Assembly: GCA_023375785.1 (NCBI GenBank)
Contig: SZWC01000529.1
Location: forward strand, 135,797-183,232
Source of the DNA: Penium margaritaceum
Taxonomy: Eukaryota > Streptophyta > Zygnematophyceae > Desmidiales > Peniaceae
Reading direction: 5' to 3'
Length of the DNA: 47,436 nt
A program made the position numbers and the translations under genes. The notes under the pieces are model-generated. The model was not told the DNA's origin and made no database searches. It saw only the letters and a list, made by a program, of their open reading frames with translations. Positions 32,601 through 44,361 of this stretch are shown here, one piece after another (position 1 is the first letter of the stretch; the number at the start of each line of letters is the position of its first letter).

Positions 32601-34306
32601 GGAAGTTAGGTTAGAAGTTTGGTTGGAATGAGGGTTAAAAGTTGGGTTGGAAGTTGGGTAGGATGTTGGGTTGGAAGTTGAGTTAGACGTTTGGTTAGAA
32701 GTTGGGTTGGAAGTTTGGTTGGAAATCGGATTGTAAGTTGGGTTGGAAGCTGGGTTGGAAATTGTGTTGGAAGTTGAGTTGGAAGCTGGATTGGAAGTTG
32801 GGTTGGAAGTAAGGCTGGAAATTGGGATGGACGTTGGGTTGGAAGTTGGGTTGGAAGTTGGGTTGGAAGTTGGATTGGAATTTGGCTTGGAAGTTGGGTT
32901 GGAAGATGGGCTGGAAGTTCGGTTGAAAGTTGGGTTGGAACTTGGGTTGAAAGTTGGATTGAAAGTTGGGTTGGAAGTTGGGTTGGAAGATGGGTTGGAA
33001 GTTGGGTTGGAAGTTGGGTTGAAAGTTGGATTGGATGTTGGATTGGAAGTTGGGTTGTAAGTTGGTTGGAATTTGGGTTAGAAGTTGGATTGGATGTTGG
33101 GTTGGAAGTTGGGTTTAAAGTTGGTATGGAAGTTGGGCTCAACATTGGGTTGGAAGCTGGGTTGGAGGCTCGGCTGGAAGTTGGGTTGGAAGTTTGGTTG
33201 GAAGTTGGGTTGCAAGTTGGGTTGGACGTTCAGTTGGAAGTTGGGATGGATGATGGGATGGAAGTTGGAATGGAAGTTGGTATGGAAGTTGGGTTGGATG
33301 TTAGGTTGTAAGCTGGATTGGAGGTTCGGTTTAAAGTTGGGTTGGAAGATTGATTGCAAGTTGAGTTAGAAGTTGGGTTTGAAGTTGGGTTGGAAGTTGG
33401 GTTGAAAGCTGGGTTGGAAGCTGGGTTACATGCTGGGTTGGAAGTTGGGTAGGAATTTGGGTTGGAAGATGGGTTGGAAATTGTGTTTGACGTTGGAATG
33501 GAAGTTGGGATGAAAGTTGGGATGGATATTGGGTTGGAAGTTGGGTTGGAAGTTTGGTTGAAGGCTGAGTTGGAAGTTGGATTGGAAGGTGGGCTGGAAG
33601 TTGGGTTGGAAGTTGGGTTGGAAGTTGGAGTGGAAGTTTGGTTGGAATTTGGGTTGGAACTTGGGTTGGAAGTTTGGTTGGAAGTTGGGTTGAAAGTTGG
33701 GTTGAAAGCTGGGTTGGAATTTGGTATGGAAGTTGGGTTGGAAATTGGGATGGAATTTGGGATGCAGGTTGGGTTGGAATCTGGGTTGGAAGCTGGGTTG
33801 GAAGTTCGATTGGAAGTTGGGATGGAAGTTGGGTTGGAAGTTCGTCTGGATGTTGGGTTGAAAGTTGGGTTGGCAGTTTGGTTGAAGGTTGGGTTTGAAG
33901 TTGGGTTGGAAGTTGGGTTGAAAGTTGGGTTGGAAGTTGGGCTGAAAGTTGGGTTGGAAGTTGGGTTGGAATTTGGGTGGGCAGTGAGGTAGGAAGTTGG
34001 GTTGGAAGTTGGGTTGGAAGTTGGGTTGGAAGTTGGGATGAAAGTTGGGATGGAAGTTGGATTGAAAGTTGGGTTGGATGTTGGATTGGAAGTTGGCTTG
34101 GCAATTGGGTTGGAAGTAGGCCTGAAAGTTGGGTTGGAAGTTGGGTTGGAAGCTGGGTTGGGAGTTGGGTTGAAGGTTGGATTGGAAGTTGGGTTTGAAA
34201 TTGGGCTGGAAGTTGGGTTAGAGTTGGGCTGGAAGTTGGGTTGGAAGTTGTGTTCGGAGTTGGGTTGGAAGTTGGGTTGGACGTTGGGTTGGAAGTTGGG
34301 TTGGAA

Positions 34307-35224
34307 GTTGGGGTGGAAGGTGGGATGGAAGTTGGGGTGGAAGTTGGGTTGGAAGTTGGGTTAGACGTTGGGTTGGAAATTGGGTTGGAACTTGGGTTGG
34401 AAGTTGGGTTGGCAGTTGGGTTGGAAGTTGGGTTGGAAGTTGGGGTGGAAGGTGGGATGGAAGTTGGGGTGGAAGTTGGGTTGGAAGTTGGGTTAGACGT
34501 TGGGTTGGAAATTGGGTTGGAACTTGGGTTGGAAGTTGGGTTGGCAGTTGGGTTGGAAGTTGGGTTGGAAGTTGGGGTGGAAGGTGGGATGGAAGTTGGG
34601 GTGGAAGTTGGGTTGGAAGTTGGGTTAGACGTTGGGTTGGAAATTGGGTTGGAACTTGGGTTGGAAGTTGGGTTGGCAGTTGGGTTGGAAGTTGGGTTGG
34701 AAGTTGGGGTGGAAGGTGGGATGGAAGTTGGGGTGGAAGTTGGGTTGGAAGTTGGGTTAGACGTTGGGTTGGAAATTGGGTTGGAACTTGGGTTGGAAGT
34801 TGGGTTGGCAGTTGGGTTGGAAGTTGGGTTGGAAGTTGGGGTGGAAGGTGGGATGGAAGTTGGGGTGGAAGTTGGGTTGGAAGTTGGGTTAGACGTTGGG
34901 TTGGAAATTGGGTTGGAACTTGGGTTGGAAGTTGGGTTGGCAGTTGGGTTGGAAGTTGGGTTGGAAGTTGGGGTGGAAGGTGGGATGGAAGTTGGGGTGG
35001 AAGTTGGGTTGGAAGTTGGGTTAGACGTTGGGTTGGAAATTGGGTTGGAACTTGGGTTGGAAGTTGGGTTGGCAGTTGGGTTGGAAGTTGGGTTGGAAGT
35101 TGGGGTGGAAGGTGGGATGGAAGTTGGGGTGGAAGTTGGGTTGGAAGTTGGGTTAGACGTTGGGTTGGAAATTGGGTTGGAACTTGGGTTGGAAGTTGGG
35201 TTGGCAGTTGGGTTGGAAGTTGGG
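34307..35224 (+). repeat. Seven copies of a 132-bp higher-order unit
   Basis: The marker GTTGGGGTGGAAGGTGGG recurs at 34307, 34439, 34573-2 (34571), 34703, 34835, 34967 and 35099, 132 bp (eleven monomers) apart. Each unit holds the same ordered variants: GGGGTGG, GGATGG, GGGGTGG, TTAGACG, GGAAATT, GGAACTT, GGCAGTT. Copies look identical until the last few bases of copy seven. Confidence 0.95.
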
Positions 35225-36792
35225 ATGGAAATTGGGATGGAAGTTGGGTTGGAAGTTGGGTTGGAAGTTGGGTTTGAATTTTGGATGGAAGATGGGATGA
35301 AGGCTGCATTGGAGGTTGGGTTGGAAGCAAGGCTGGAAGTTGGGTTGGAAGTTGGGATGGAAGTTGGGATGGAAGTTGAGTTGTAAGTTTGTTTGGAAGT
35401 TGGGTTGGAAGCTGGGTTGGGAGTTGGGTTGAAGGTTGGGTTGGAAGTTGGGTTTGAAGTTCGGCTGAAAGTTGGGTTGGAATTTGTGTTTGATATTGGG
35501 TTGGAAGTTGGGTTGGAAGTTGGGTTGGAAGTTGGGCTGGAAGTTGGGTTGGAAGTTGTGTTCAGAGTTGGGTTGGAAGTTGGGTTGGACGTTGGGTTGG
35601 AAGTTGGATTGGCAGTTGGGTTGGAAGTTGGGTTGGAAGTTAGGCTCGAAGTTGGGTTGGAAGTTGGGTCTGATGTTCGGTTGGAAGTTGGGATGGAAAT
35701 TGGGATGGAAGTTGGGATGGTAGTTTTGTTGGTAGTTGGGTTGGATGATGGTTTGGAAGTTGGGTTGGAAGTTGGGTTGGTAGTTGGGCTGAACGTTGGG
35801 TTGAAAGTTGGGTTGGAAGCTGGGTTGGATGTTGGGCTGGAAGTTGGGTAGGTATTTGGGTTGGAAATTGGGTTGGAAGTTGGGTTGGAAGTTGGGTTTG
35901 AAGTTGGGATGGAAGCTGGGATGATAGTTGGGTTGGAAGTTTGGTTGGAAGTTGGGTTGGAAATTGGGTTGGGAGTTGGGTTGGTAGTTGGGCTGGAAGT
36001 TGGGTTGGAAGTTGGGATGGAACTTCGGATGTAAATTGGATTGGAAGTTGGATTGGAAGTTGCCTTGGAAGTTGGGATGGAAGTTGGGATGAAGGCAGGG
36101 TTTGAAGTTGGGTTTGAAGCTGGGTTGGAAGTTGGATTGGAAGTTGGGATGGAAGTTGGGATGTAAGTTGGTTTGGAAGTTGGGTTGGAAGTTGGGTTGG
36201 GAGTTGGGTTGAATGTTGTCTTGGAAGTTGGAATTGAAATTGGGTTGGAAGTTGGGTCTGAAGTTGGGTGGAGGGTTGGGTTGGAAGGTGGGTTGGAAGT
36301 TGGGTTAGAAAGTTGTGCTAGGAGTTGGGTTGGAAGTTGGGTTGGACGTTGGGTTGGAAGTTGGACTGGAAGTTGTGTTGGAAGTTGGGATGGAAGTTTG
36401 GATGGACATTGGGTTGGAAGTTGGGTTTGAAGTTGGGTTGGAACTTGGGTTGAAAGTTGGGTTGGAATTTGGGTTGGAAGTTGGGTTGGAAGTTGGGGTG
36501 GAAGGAGGGATGCAAGTTGGGGTGGAAGTTGGGTTGGAAGTTGGGTTAGAAGTTGGGTTGGAAGTTGGGTTGGAACTTGGGTTGGAAGTTGGGTTGGCAG
36601 TTGGGTTGGAAGTTGGGATGGAAATTGGGATGGAAGTTGGCTTGGAAGTTGGGTTGGAAGTTGGGTTGGAAGTTGGCTTGGAAGTTGAGTTGGAAGTTGG
36701 GTTGGAAGTTGCGTTGGAAGTTGGGATGGAAGTTGGGATCGAAGTTGTGTTGGAATTTGGGTTGGAAGTTGGGATGGAACTTGGGATGGAAG

Positions 36793-39700
36793 TTGGGTTG
36801 GAAGTTGGGCTGGAAGTTGGGTTGGAAGTTGGGCTGGAAGTTGGGTTGGAAGTTGGGCTGGAAGTTGGGTTGGAAGTTGGGCTGGAAGTTGGGTTGGAAG
36901 TTGGGCTGGAAGTTGGGTTGGAAGTTGGGCTGGAAGTTGGGTTGGAAGTTGGGCTGGAAGTTGGGTTGGAAGTTGGGCTGGAAGTTGGGTTGGAAGTTGG
37001 GCTGGAAGTTGGGTTGGAAGTTGGGCTGGAAGTTGGGTTGGAAGTTGGGCTGGAAGTTGGGTTGGAAGTTGGGCTGGAAGTTGGGTTGGAAGTTGGGCTG
37101 GAAGTTGGGTTGGAAGTTGGGCTGGAAGTTGGGTTGGAAGTTGGGCTGGAAGTTGGGTTGGAAGTTGGGCTGGAAGTTGGGTTGGAAGTTGGGCTGGAAG
37201 TTGGGTTGGAAGTTGGGCTGGAAGTTGGGTTGGAAGTTGGGCTGGAAGTTGGGTTGGAAGTTGGGCTGGAAGTTGGGTTGGAAGTTGGGCTGGAAGTTGG
37301 GTTGGAAGTTGGGCTGGAAGTTGGGTTGGAAGTTGGGCTGGAAGTTGGGTTGGAAGTTGGGCTGGAAGTTGGGTTGGAAGTTGGGCTGGAAGTTGGGTTG
37401 GAAGTTGGGCTGGAAGTTGGGTTGGAAGTTGGGCTGGAAGTTGGGTTGGAAGTTGGGCTGGAAGTTGGGTTGGAAGTTGGGCTGGAAGTTGGGTTGGAAG
37501 TTGGGCTGGAAGTTGGGTTGGAAGTTGGGCTGGAAGTTGGGTTGGAAGTTGGGCTGGAAGTTGGGTTGGAAGTTGGGCTGGAAGTTGGGTTGGAAGTTGG
37601 GCTGGAAGTTGGGTTGGAAGTTGGGCTGGAAGTTGGGTTGGAAGTTGGGCTGGAAGTTGGGTTGGAAGTTGGGCTGGAAGTTGGGTTGGAAGTTGGGCTG
37701 GAAGTTGGGTTGGAAGTTGGGCTGGAAGTTGGGTTGGAAGTTGGGCTGGAAGTTGGGTTGGAAGTTGGGCTGGAAGTTGGGTTGGAAGTTGGGCTGGAAG
37801 TTGGGTTGGAAGTTGGGCTGGAAGTTGGGTTGGAAGTTGGGCTGGAAGTTGGGTTGGAAGTTGGGCTGGAAGTTGGGTTGGAAGTTGGGCTGGAAGTTGG
37901 GTTGGAAGTTGGGCTGGAAGTTGGGTTGGAAGTTGGGCTGGAAGTTGGGTTGGAAGTTGGGCTGGAAGTTGGGTTGGAAGTTGGGCTGGAAGTTGGGTTG
38001 GAAGTTGGGCTGGAAGTTGGGTTGGAAGTTGGGCTGGAAGTTGGGTTGGAAGTTGGGCTGGAAGTTGGGTTGGAAGTTGGGCTGGAAGTTGGGTTGGAAG
38101 TTGGGCTGGAAGTTGGGTTGGAAGTTGGGCTGGAAGTTGGGTTGGAAGTTGGGCTGGAAGTTGGGTTGGAAGTTGGGCTGGAAGTTGGGTTGGAAGTTGG
38201 GCTGGAAGTTGGGTTGGAAGTTGGGCTGGAAGTTGGGTTGGAAGTTGGGCTGGAAGTTGGGTTGGAAGTTGGGCTGGAAGTTGGGTTGGAAGTTGGGCTG
38301 GAAGTTGGGTTGGAAGTTGGGCTGGAAGTTGGGTTGGAAGTTGGGCTGGAAGTTGGGTTGGAAGTTGGGCTGGAAGTTGGGTTGGAAGTTGGGCTGGAAG
38401 TTGGGTTGGAAGTTGGGCTGGAAGTTGGGTTGGAAGTTGGGCTGGAAGTTGGGTTGGAAGTTGGGCTGGAAGTTGGGTTGGAAGTTGGGCTGGAAGTTGG
38501 GTTGGAAGTTGGGCTGGAAGTTGGGTTGGAAGTTGGGCTGGAAGTTGGGTTGGAAGTTGGGCTGGAAGTTGGGTTGGAAGTTGGGCTGGAAGTTGGGTTG
38601 GAAGTTGGGCTGGAAGTTGGGTTGGAAGTTGGGCTGGAAGTTGGGTTGGAAGTTGGGCTGGAAGTTGGGTTGGAAGTTGGGCTGGAAGTTGGGTTGGAAG
38701 TTGGGCTGGAAGTTGGGTTGGAAGTTGGGCTGGAAGTTGGGTTGGAAGTTGGGCTGGAAGTTGGGTTGGAAGTTGGGCTGGAAGTTGGGTTGGAAGTTGG
38801 GCTGGAAGTTGGGTTGGAAGTTGGGCTGGAAGTTGGGTTGGAAGTTGGGCTGGAAGTTGGGTTGGAAGTTGGGCTGGAAGTTGGGTTGGAAGTTGGGCTG
38901 GAAGTTGGGTTGGAAGTTGGGCTGGAAGTTGGGTTGGAAGTTGGGCTGGAAGTTGGGTTGGAAGTTGGGCTGGAAGTTGGGTTGGAAGTTGGGCTGGAAG
39001 TTGGGTTGGAAGTTGGGCTGGAAGTTGGGTTGGAAGTTGGGCTGGAAGTTGGGTTGGAAGTTGGGCTGGAAGTTGGGTTGGAAGTTGGGCTGGAAGTTGG
39101 GTTGGAAGTTGGGCTGGAAGTTGGGTTGGAAGTTGGGCTGGAAGTTGGGTTGGAAGTTGGGCTGGAAGTTGGGTTGGAAGTTGGGCTGGAAGTTGGGTTG
39201 GAAGTTGGGCTGGAAGTTGGGTTGGAAGTTGGGCTGGAAGTTGGGTTGGAAGTTGGGCTGGAAGTTGGGTTGGAAGTTGGGCTGGAAGTTGGGTTGGAAG
39301 TTGGGCTGGAAGTTGGGTTGGAAGTTGGGCTGGAAGTTGGGTTGGAAGTTGGGCTGGAAGTTGGGTTGGAAGTTGGGCTGGAAGTTGGGTTGGAAGTTGG
39401 GCTGGAAGTTGGGTTGGAAGTTGGGCTGGAAGTTGGGTTGGAAGTTGGGCTGGAAGTTGGGTTGGAAGTTGGGCTGGAAGTTGGGTTGGAAGTTGGGCTG
39501 GAAGTTGGGTTGGAAGTTGGGCTGGAAGTTGGGTTGGAAGTTGGGCTGGAAGTTGGGTTGGAAGTTGGGCTGGAAGTTGGGTTGGAAGTTGGGCTGGAAG
39601 TTGGGTTGGAAGTTGGGCTGGAAGTTGGGTTGGAAGTTGGGCTGGAAGTTGGGTTGGAAGTTGGGCTGGAAGTTGGGTTGGAAGTTGGGCTGGAAGTTGG

Positions 39701-40728
39701 GTTGGAAGTTGGGCTGGAAGTTGGGTTGGAAGTTGGGCTGGAAGTTGGGTTGGAAGTTGGGCTGGAAGTTGGGTTGGAAGTTGGGCTGGAAGTTGGGTTG
39801 GAAGTTGGGCTGGAAGTTGGGTTGGAAGTTGGGCTGGAAGTTGGGTTGGAAGTTGGGCTGGAAGTTGGGTTGGAAGTTGGGCTGGAAGTTGGGTTGGAAG
39901 TTGGGCTGGAAGTTGGGTTGGAAGTTGGGCTGGAAGTTGGGTTGGAAGTTGGGCTGGAAGTTGGGTTGGAAGTTGGGCTGGAAGTTGGGTTGGAAGTTGG
40001 GCTGGAAGTTGGGTTGGAAGTTGGGCTGGAAGTTGGGTTGGAAGTTGGGCTGGAAGTTGGGTTGGAAGTTGGGCTGGAAGTTGGGTTGGAAGTTGGGCTG
40101 GAAGTTGGGTTGGAAGTTGGGCTGGAAGTTGGGTTGGAAGTTGGGCTGGAAGTTGGGTTGGAAGTTGGGCTGGAAGTTGGGTTGGAAGTTGGGCTGGAAG
40201 TTGGGTTGGAAGTTGGGCTGGAAGTTGGGTTGGAAGTTGGGCTGGAAGTTGGGTTGGAAGTTGGGCTGGAAGTTGGGTTGGAAGTTGGGCTGGAAGTTGG
40301 GTTGGAAGTTGGGCTGGAAGTTGGGTTGGAAGTTGGGCTGGAAGTTGGGTTGGAAGTTGGGCTGGAAGTTGGGTTGGAAGTTGGGCTGGAAGTTGGGTTG
40401 GAAGTTGGGCTGGAAGTTGGGTTGGAAGTTGGGCTGGAAGTTGGGTTGGAAGTTGGGCTGGAAGTTGGGTTGGAAGTTGGGCTGGAAGTTGGGTTGGAAG
40501 TTGGGCTGGAAGTTGGGTTGGAAGTTGGGCTGGAAGTTGGGTTGGAAGTTGGGCTGGAAGTTGGGTTGGAAGTTGGGCTGGAAGTTGGGTTGGAAGTTGG
40601 GCTGGAAGTTGGGTTGGAAGTTGGGCTGGAAGTTGGGTTGGAAGTTGGGCTGGAAGTTGGGTTGGAAGTTGGGCTGGAAGTTGGGTTGGAAGTTGGGCTG
40701 GAAGTTGGGTTGGAAGTTGGGCTGGAAG
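36793..40728 (+). repeat. 164 tandem copies of a 24-bp dimer unit, apparently perfect
   Basis: The 12-mer TTGGGTTGGAAG alternates strictly with its single-base variant TTGGGCTGGAAG. The block is 3936 bp, exactly 164 x 24, and I saw no deviation in it. Monomers on both sides are diverged. It is open in all six frames and so gives a 1585-codon frame on the + strand (36315-41072) that should not be taken as a gene. Either a very recent amplification or an assembly product. Confidence 0.97.
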
Positions 40729-41104
40729 TTGGGTTGGAAGTTGGGTTGGAAGTTGGGTTTGAAATTGAGATGGAAGTTGGGATGGAAGTTGGGATGGAAG
40801 TTCTGTTGGAAGTTGGGTTGGAAGTTGGGTTGGAAGTTGGGTTGGAAGTTGGGTTTGAAGTTGGGTTGGAAGTTGGGTTGAAAGTTGGGTTGGAATTTGG
40901 GTTGAAAGTTGGGGTGGAAGCTCAGTTAGAAGCTGGGTTGGAAGTTGGCTTGGAAGTTGAGTTGGAAGTTGGGTTGGAAGTTGGGTTAGAAGTTGGGTTG
41001 GATGGTGGGAGGGAAGCTGTGATGAAGGTTGGGTTTGATGTTGGGATGGACATTCGGTTGGAAGTTGGATAAGAAGTTGGGTTGGAAGTGGGGATGGAAG
41101 TTGG

Positions 41105-41215
41105 GTTGGAAGTTGGGTTGGAAGTTGGGTCGGAAGTTGGATTGAAAGCTGGGTTGGAAGTTGGGTTGGAAGTTGGGTCGGAAGTTGGATTGAAAGCTGG
41201 GTTGGAAGTTGGGTT
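41105..41215 (+). repeat. Two copies of a 48-bp higher-order unit
   Basis: GTCGGAAGTTGGATTGAAAG occurs at 41129 and 41177, 48 bp (four monomers) apart, with the same GAAGCTGGG-type neighbours. Confidence 0.8.
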
Positions 41216-43994
41216 GGAAGTTTTGTTGGATATTGGGCTGGAAGTTGGGTTGGAAGTTGGGTTGGAAGTTGTGTTAGAATCTTGTTGGAAGTTCCGATGG
41301 AAGTTGGATTAGAAGTTGGGTTGGAAAGTGGGTTGGAAGTTGGGTTAGAAGTTGGATTGGAGGTTGGGTTGAAGTTGAGTTGGAAGTTGGATTGGAAGTT
41401 GGGTCGGACCTTGGGTTAAACGTTGGGTTGGAAGTTGGATTGGAAGTTGATTGGAAGTTGGGATGGAAGTTGGGATGGAAGCTGGGTTGGAAGTTGGGTT
41501 GGAAGTTGGGTTCGAAGTTGGGATGGAAGCTGGGTTGGAAGTTGGGTTCAAAGTTGTGTTGGATGTTGGGTTGGAAGTTGGGTTGAAAGCCGTGTTGGAA
41601 TCTGGGTTAGAAGCTGGATTGGAAGCTTGGTTGGATGTTGGTTTGGAAGCTGGGTTCAAAGTTGGGTTGGAAGTTGGGCTGGAATTTGGGCTGGAAGTTG
41701 GCCTGGATGTTGTGCTGGAAGTTGGATTGGATGCTGGGTTGGAAGTTGGGTTGGAGGTTGGGATGGAAGTTGGGTTGGAAGTTGGGTTGGACGTTGGGTT
41801 GGAAGTTGGGTTTGAGGTTGGGTTGGAAGTTGGGTTGGAAGTTGGGTTGGAAGTTGGGTTGGAAGTTGAGTTGGAAGTTGGATTGGAAAATGTGTTGAAA
41901 GTTGGGATGGAATCTGGGTAGAAAGTTGGGTTGGAATTTGTGTTGGACTTTGGGTTGGAAGTTGGGTTCGAAGTTGGGTTGGAAGCTGGGCTGTGTTCGA
42001 AGTTTGGTTGGAAGTTGGGTTGGAAGTTGGGTTGGAACTTAGGTTTGAAGTTGGGATGGAAGTTGGGATAGAAGTTGGGTTAGAAGTTGTGTTTGAAGTT
42101 TGGTTTGAAGTTAGGCTGGAAATTTGGTTGGACGTTGCGTTGAACGTTGGGTTGGAAGTTGAGTTGGAAGTTGGATTCAAAGTTGGGTTGGAAGCTGGGT
42201 TGGAAGTTGGGTTGGAAGTTGGGATGGAAGTTTGGTTAGATGTTGGGTTGGAAGTTGGGTTGGAAGTTGGGTCGGAAGTGGGGATGGAGGTGGGATGGAA
42301 TTTGGGTTGAAAGATGGGTTGGAACTTGGGTTGGGAGTTGGGTTGGACATTGGGTGGAAATTTGGGTTTGAAGCTGGGTTGGAAGTTGGGTTGGAAGTTG
42401 CGTTGGAAGTTGGGTTGGAAGTTGGGTTGGACGTTGGGTTGGAAGCTGGGTTGAAATTGGGGTTGGAAGTTGGACTGGAAGTTGGGTTGGATGTTGGGTA
42501 TGATGTTGGGTTGGAAGTTGGGTTGGGATTTGGGCTGGAAGTTGGGTTGAAAGTTGGGTTGGAAGCTGGGTTGGATGTTGGGTTGGAAGTTGGGTTGGAA
42601 GTTGGGTTGGAAGTTGGGTTGGAAGTGGGGTTGGAAGTTGGGTTGGAAGTTGGGATGGAAGTTGGGATGGAGGTTAAGATGGAAGCTAGGTGGGAAGTAG
42701 GGTTGGAAGATTGGTTGGAAGTTGGGTTGGAAGTTGGATTAGAAAATGGGTTGGACGTTGGGTTGGAAGTTTGGTTGGAAGTTGGCTTGGAAATTGGGGT
42801 TGAACTTGGGTTGGAAGTTGGGTTGGAAGTTGGGATGGAAGTTGGGATTGAAGTAAGGTTGGAAGTAGGGTTTGAGGTTAGGTTAAAAGTTGGGTTGGAA
42901 GTTGGGTTGAAAGTTGAGATGGAATCTGGGTTGGAAGTTGGGTTGGAATTTGGGTTGGAAGTTGGGTTGGAAGCTGGGTTGGAAGTTGGGATGGACGTTG
43001 GGATGGAAGTTGGGTTGAAAGTTGGGTTTGAAGTTTGGTTGAAAGTTGGGTTGGAAGCAGTAAAAAAGTTGGATTATAAGTTGGGTTGGAAGTTTTGTTG
43101 GATGTTGGGTTGGAAGTTGGGTTGGAGTTTGGATGGAAGTTGGGATGGATTCAAGATGGAAGTTATGTTGGAAATGGGGTTGAAAGTTGGGTTAGAAGTT
43201 GGATTGGAATTTGGGTTTGAAGTTGTGTTGGAAGTTGGGTTGGAAGTTGAGTTGGAACTTGGGTTAGAAGTTGGGTTGGAAGTTGGATTGGAAGTTGGGT
43301 TGGAAGTTGGGATGGAAGTTGGGATAGAAGTTGGGTCGGAAGTTGGGTTGGAAGTTGGGTTGGAAGTTGGGTTGGAAGTTGGGTTGGAAGTTGGGTTGGA
43401 AGTTGGGTTCGAAGTTGGGATCAAAGTAAGGTTGGAAGTTGGGTTCGAAGTTAAAAGGAAGTTGGGCTGGAAGTTGGGTTGAATCTTGGGTCGGAATCTG
43501 GGTTAGAAGCTAGGTTGGAAGCTGGGTTGGAGGTTGGGTTGGCAGCTGGGTTGGAAGTTGGGTTGGAACTTGGGTTGGAAGTTGGGTTGGAACTTGGATT
43601 GGAAGTTGGGTTGGAAGTTGGGCTGCAAGTTGGGTTGGAAGCTGGGTTGGATGTTGGGTTGGAAGTTGGGTTGGAAGTTGGATTGGAAGTTGGGTGGGAA
43701 GTTAGGTTGGAAGTTTGGTTGGAAGCTGGGTTGGAAGTTGGGTTGAAAGTTGGGTTGGATGTTGGGCTGGAAGTTGGGTTGGATGTTGGGTTGGAAGTGT
43801 TGGCCTGAGGGTGCGTGTGCACCCTGGAGGGTCCCTAGCAGTGGCTGGTTCACACCACCAATTGGTTTTGGAGGGATTGAAACTATGGAGGCAACTAGTT
43901 CCAAGGATGGTAAAATCTGGTCAGAGAGTGTGGCAATAGTTTTGGCCTCAATTAGACGAAAGTTAACACTTGATCAAGGCTCACAAGAAGTGGA

Positions 43995-44002
43995 ATTTTA
44001 TA
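43995..44002 (-). promoter_or_regulatory. TATA box of LTR A2
   Basis: The minus strand reads GGCTATAAAATTCC. A1 has TACAAAAT here. Being about 135 bp downstream of the GAAGCTTC motif, it fits a normal U3 promoter layout. Confidence 0.55.
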
Positions 44003-44135
44003 GCCACTGATCTAAGTTTTTCAGAACACCAAAGCATGCTAGATTTGGAGCTTCCTAGCAGATTCTATGGCTTCTAGAGTTCTCCTTGGTAGGCTTTCCT
44101 TTTTCCACCTAGGAAGGCATCCCTTCCCTCCTCTA

Positions 44136-44143
44136 GAAGCTTC
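44136..44143 (-). promoter_or_regulatory. Candidate heat-shock element in LTR A2
   Basis: GAAGCTTC within CTAGAAGCTTCC, a paired inverted nGAAn motif, supported by two TTCTAGAA motifs further upstream in the same U3. All three motifs are conserved in A1. Confidence 0.4.
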
Positions 44144-44361
44144 CGGCCCTTCCTAGATTCCTCAGCTTGCTTCTGGTAGGAGGGAAGGTGTCCAGAAGAA
44201 CAAGACACCTCTAGATGCCTTGTAGGACAAGTCACCCCTTCTAGAAGGTGTGCCACCTTCCTGGACCCTCACCTGGCCTTCTAGAAATGTAAAGAGGAAC
44301 TCCAGAGGTTGAGCTAGCTACCTGGCATCTATTTTCCACCTCCCTTGAGGCAGGGCAGAAT

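Larger units (their letters stand above)
26034..43797 (+). repeat. 12-bp satellite, array III (17.8 kb)
   Basis: Continuation of the same satellite in the same orientation, from the B insertion site to the A2 LTR. The first part (to about 29 kb) keeps the kilobase-scale marker order of arrays I and II (GGACTTTGGG at 27818; GAAGCTCGATT-type at 26351 and GAAGCTCTATT at 28768). After the gap at 29348-29653 this order is no longer obvious to me. Two young expansions are embedded (34307-35224 and 36793-40728). I see no gene in it. Confidence 0.97.

Noticed and set aside
36315..41072. 1585-codon + strand frame (LEVG repeats), and the overlapping 1442-codon WKLG frame
   Set aside because: Pure consequence of the stop-free 12/24-bp repeat; all six frames are open and none shows frame-specific conservation.
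41946..41956. GGACTTTGGG-like marker near 41.9 kb as a further kilobase-unit copy
   Set aside because: The neighbouring variants do not follow the order seen in other units, so a chance match cannot be excluded.
1321..43797. CRISPR array or telomeric repeat
   Set aside because: No spacers between repeats; the 12-mer is not a known telomere unit as far as I recall, and arrays are internal and broken by LTR elements.
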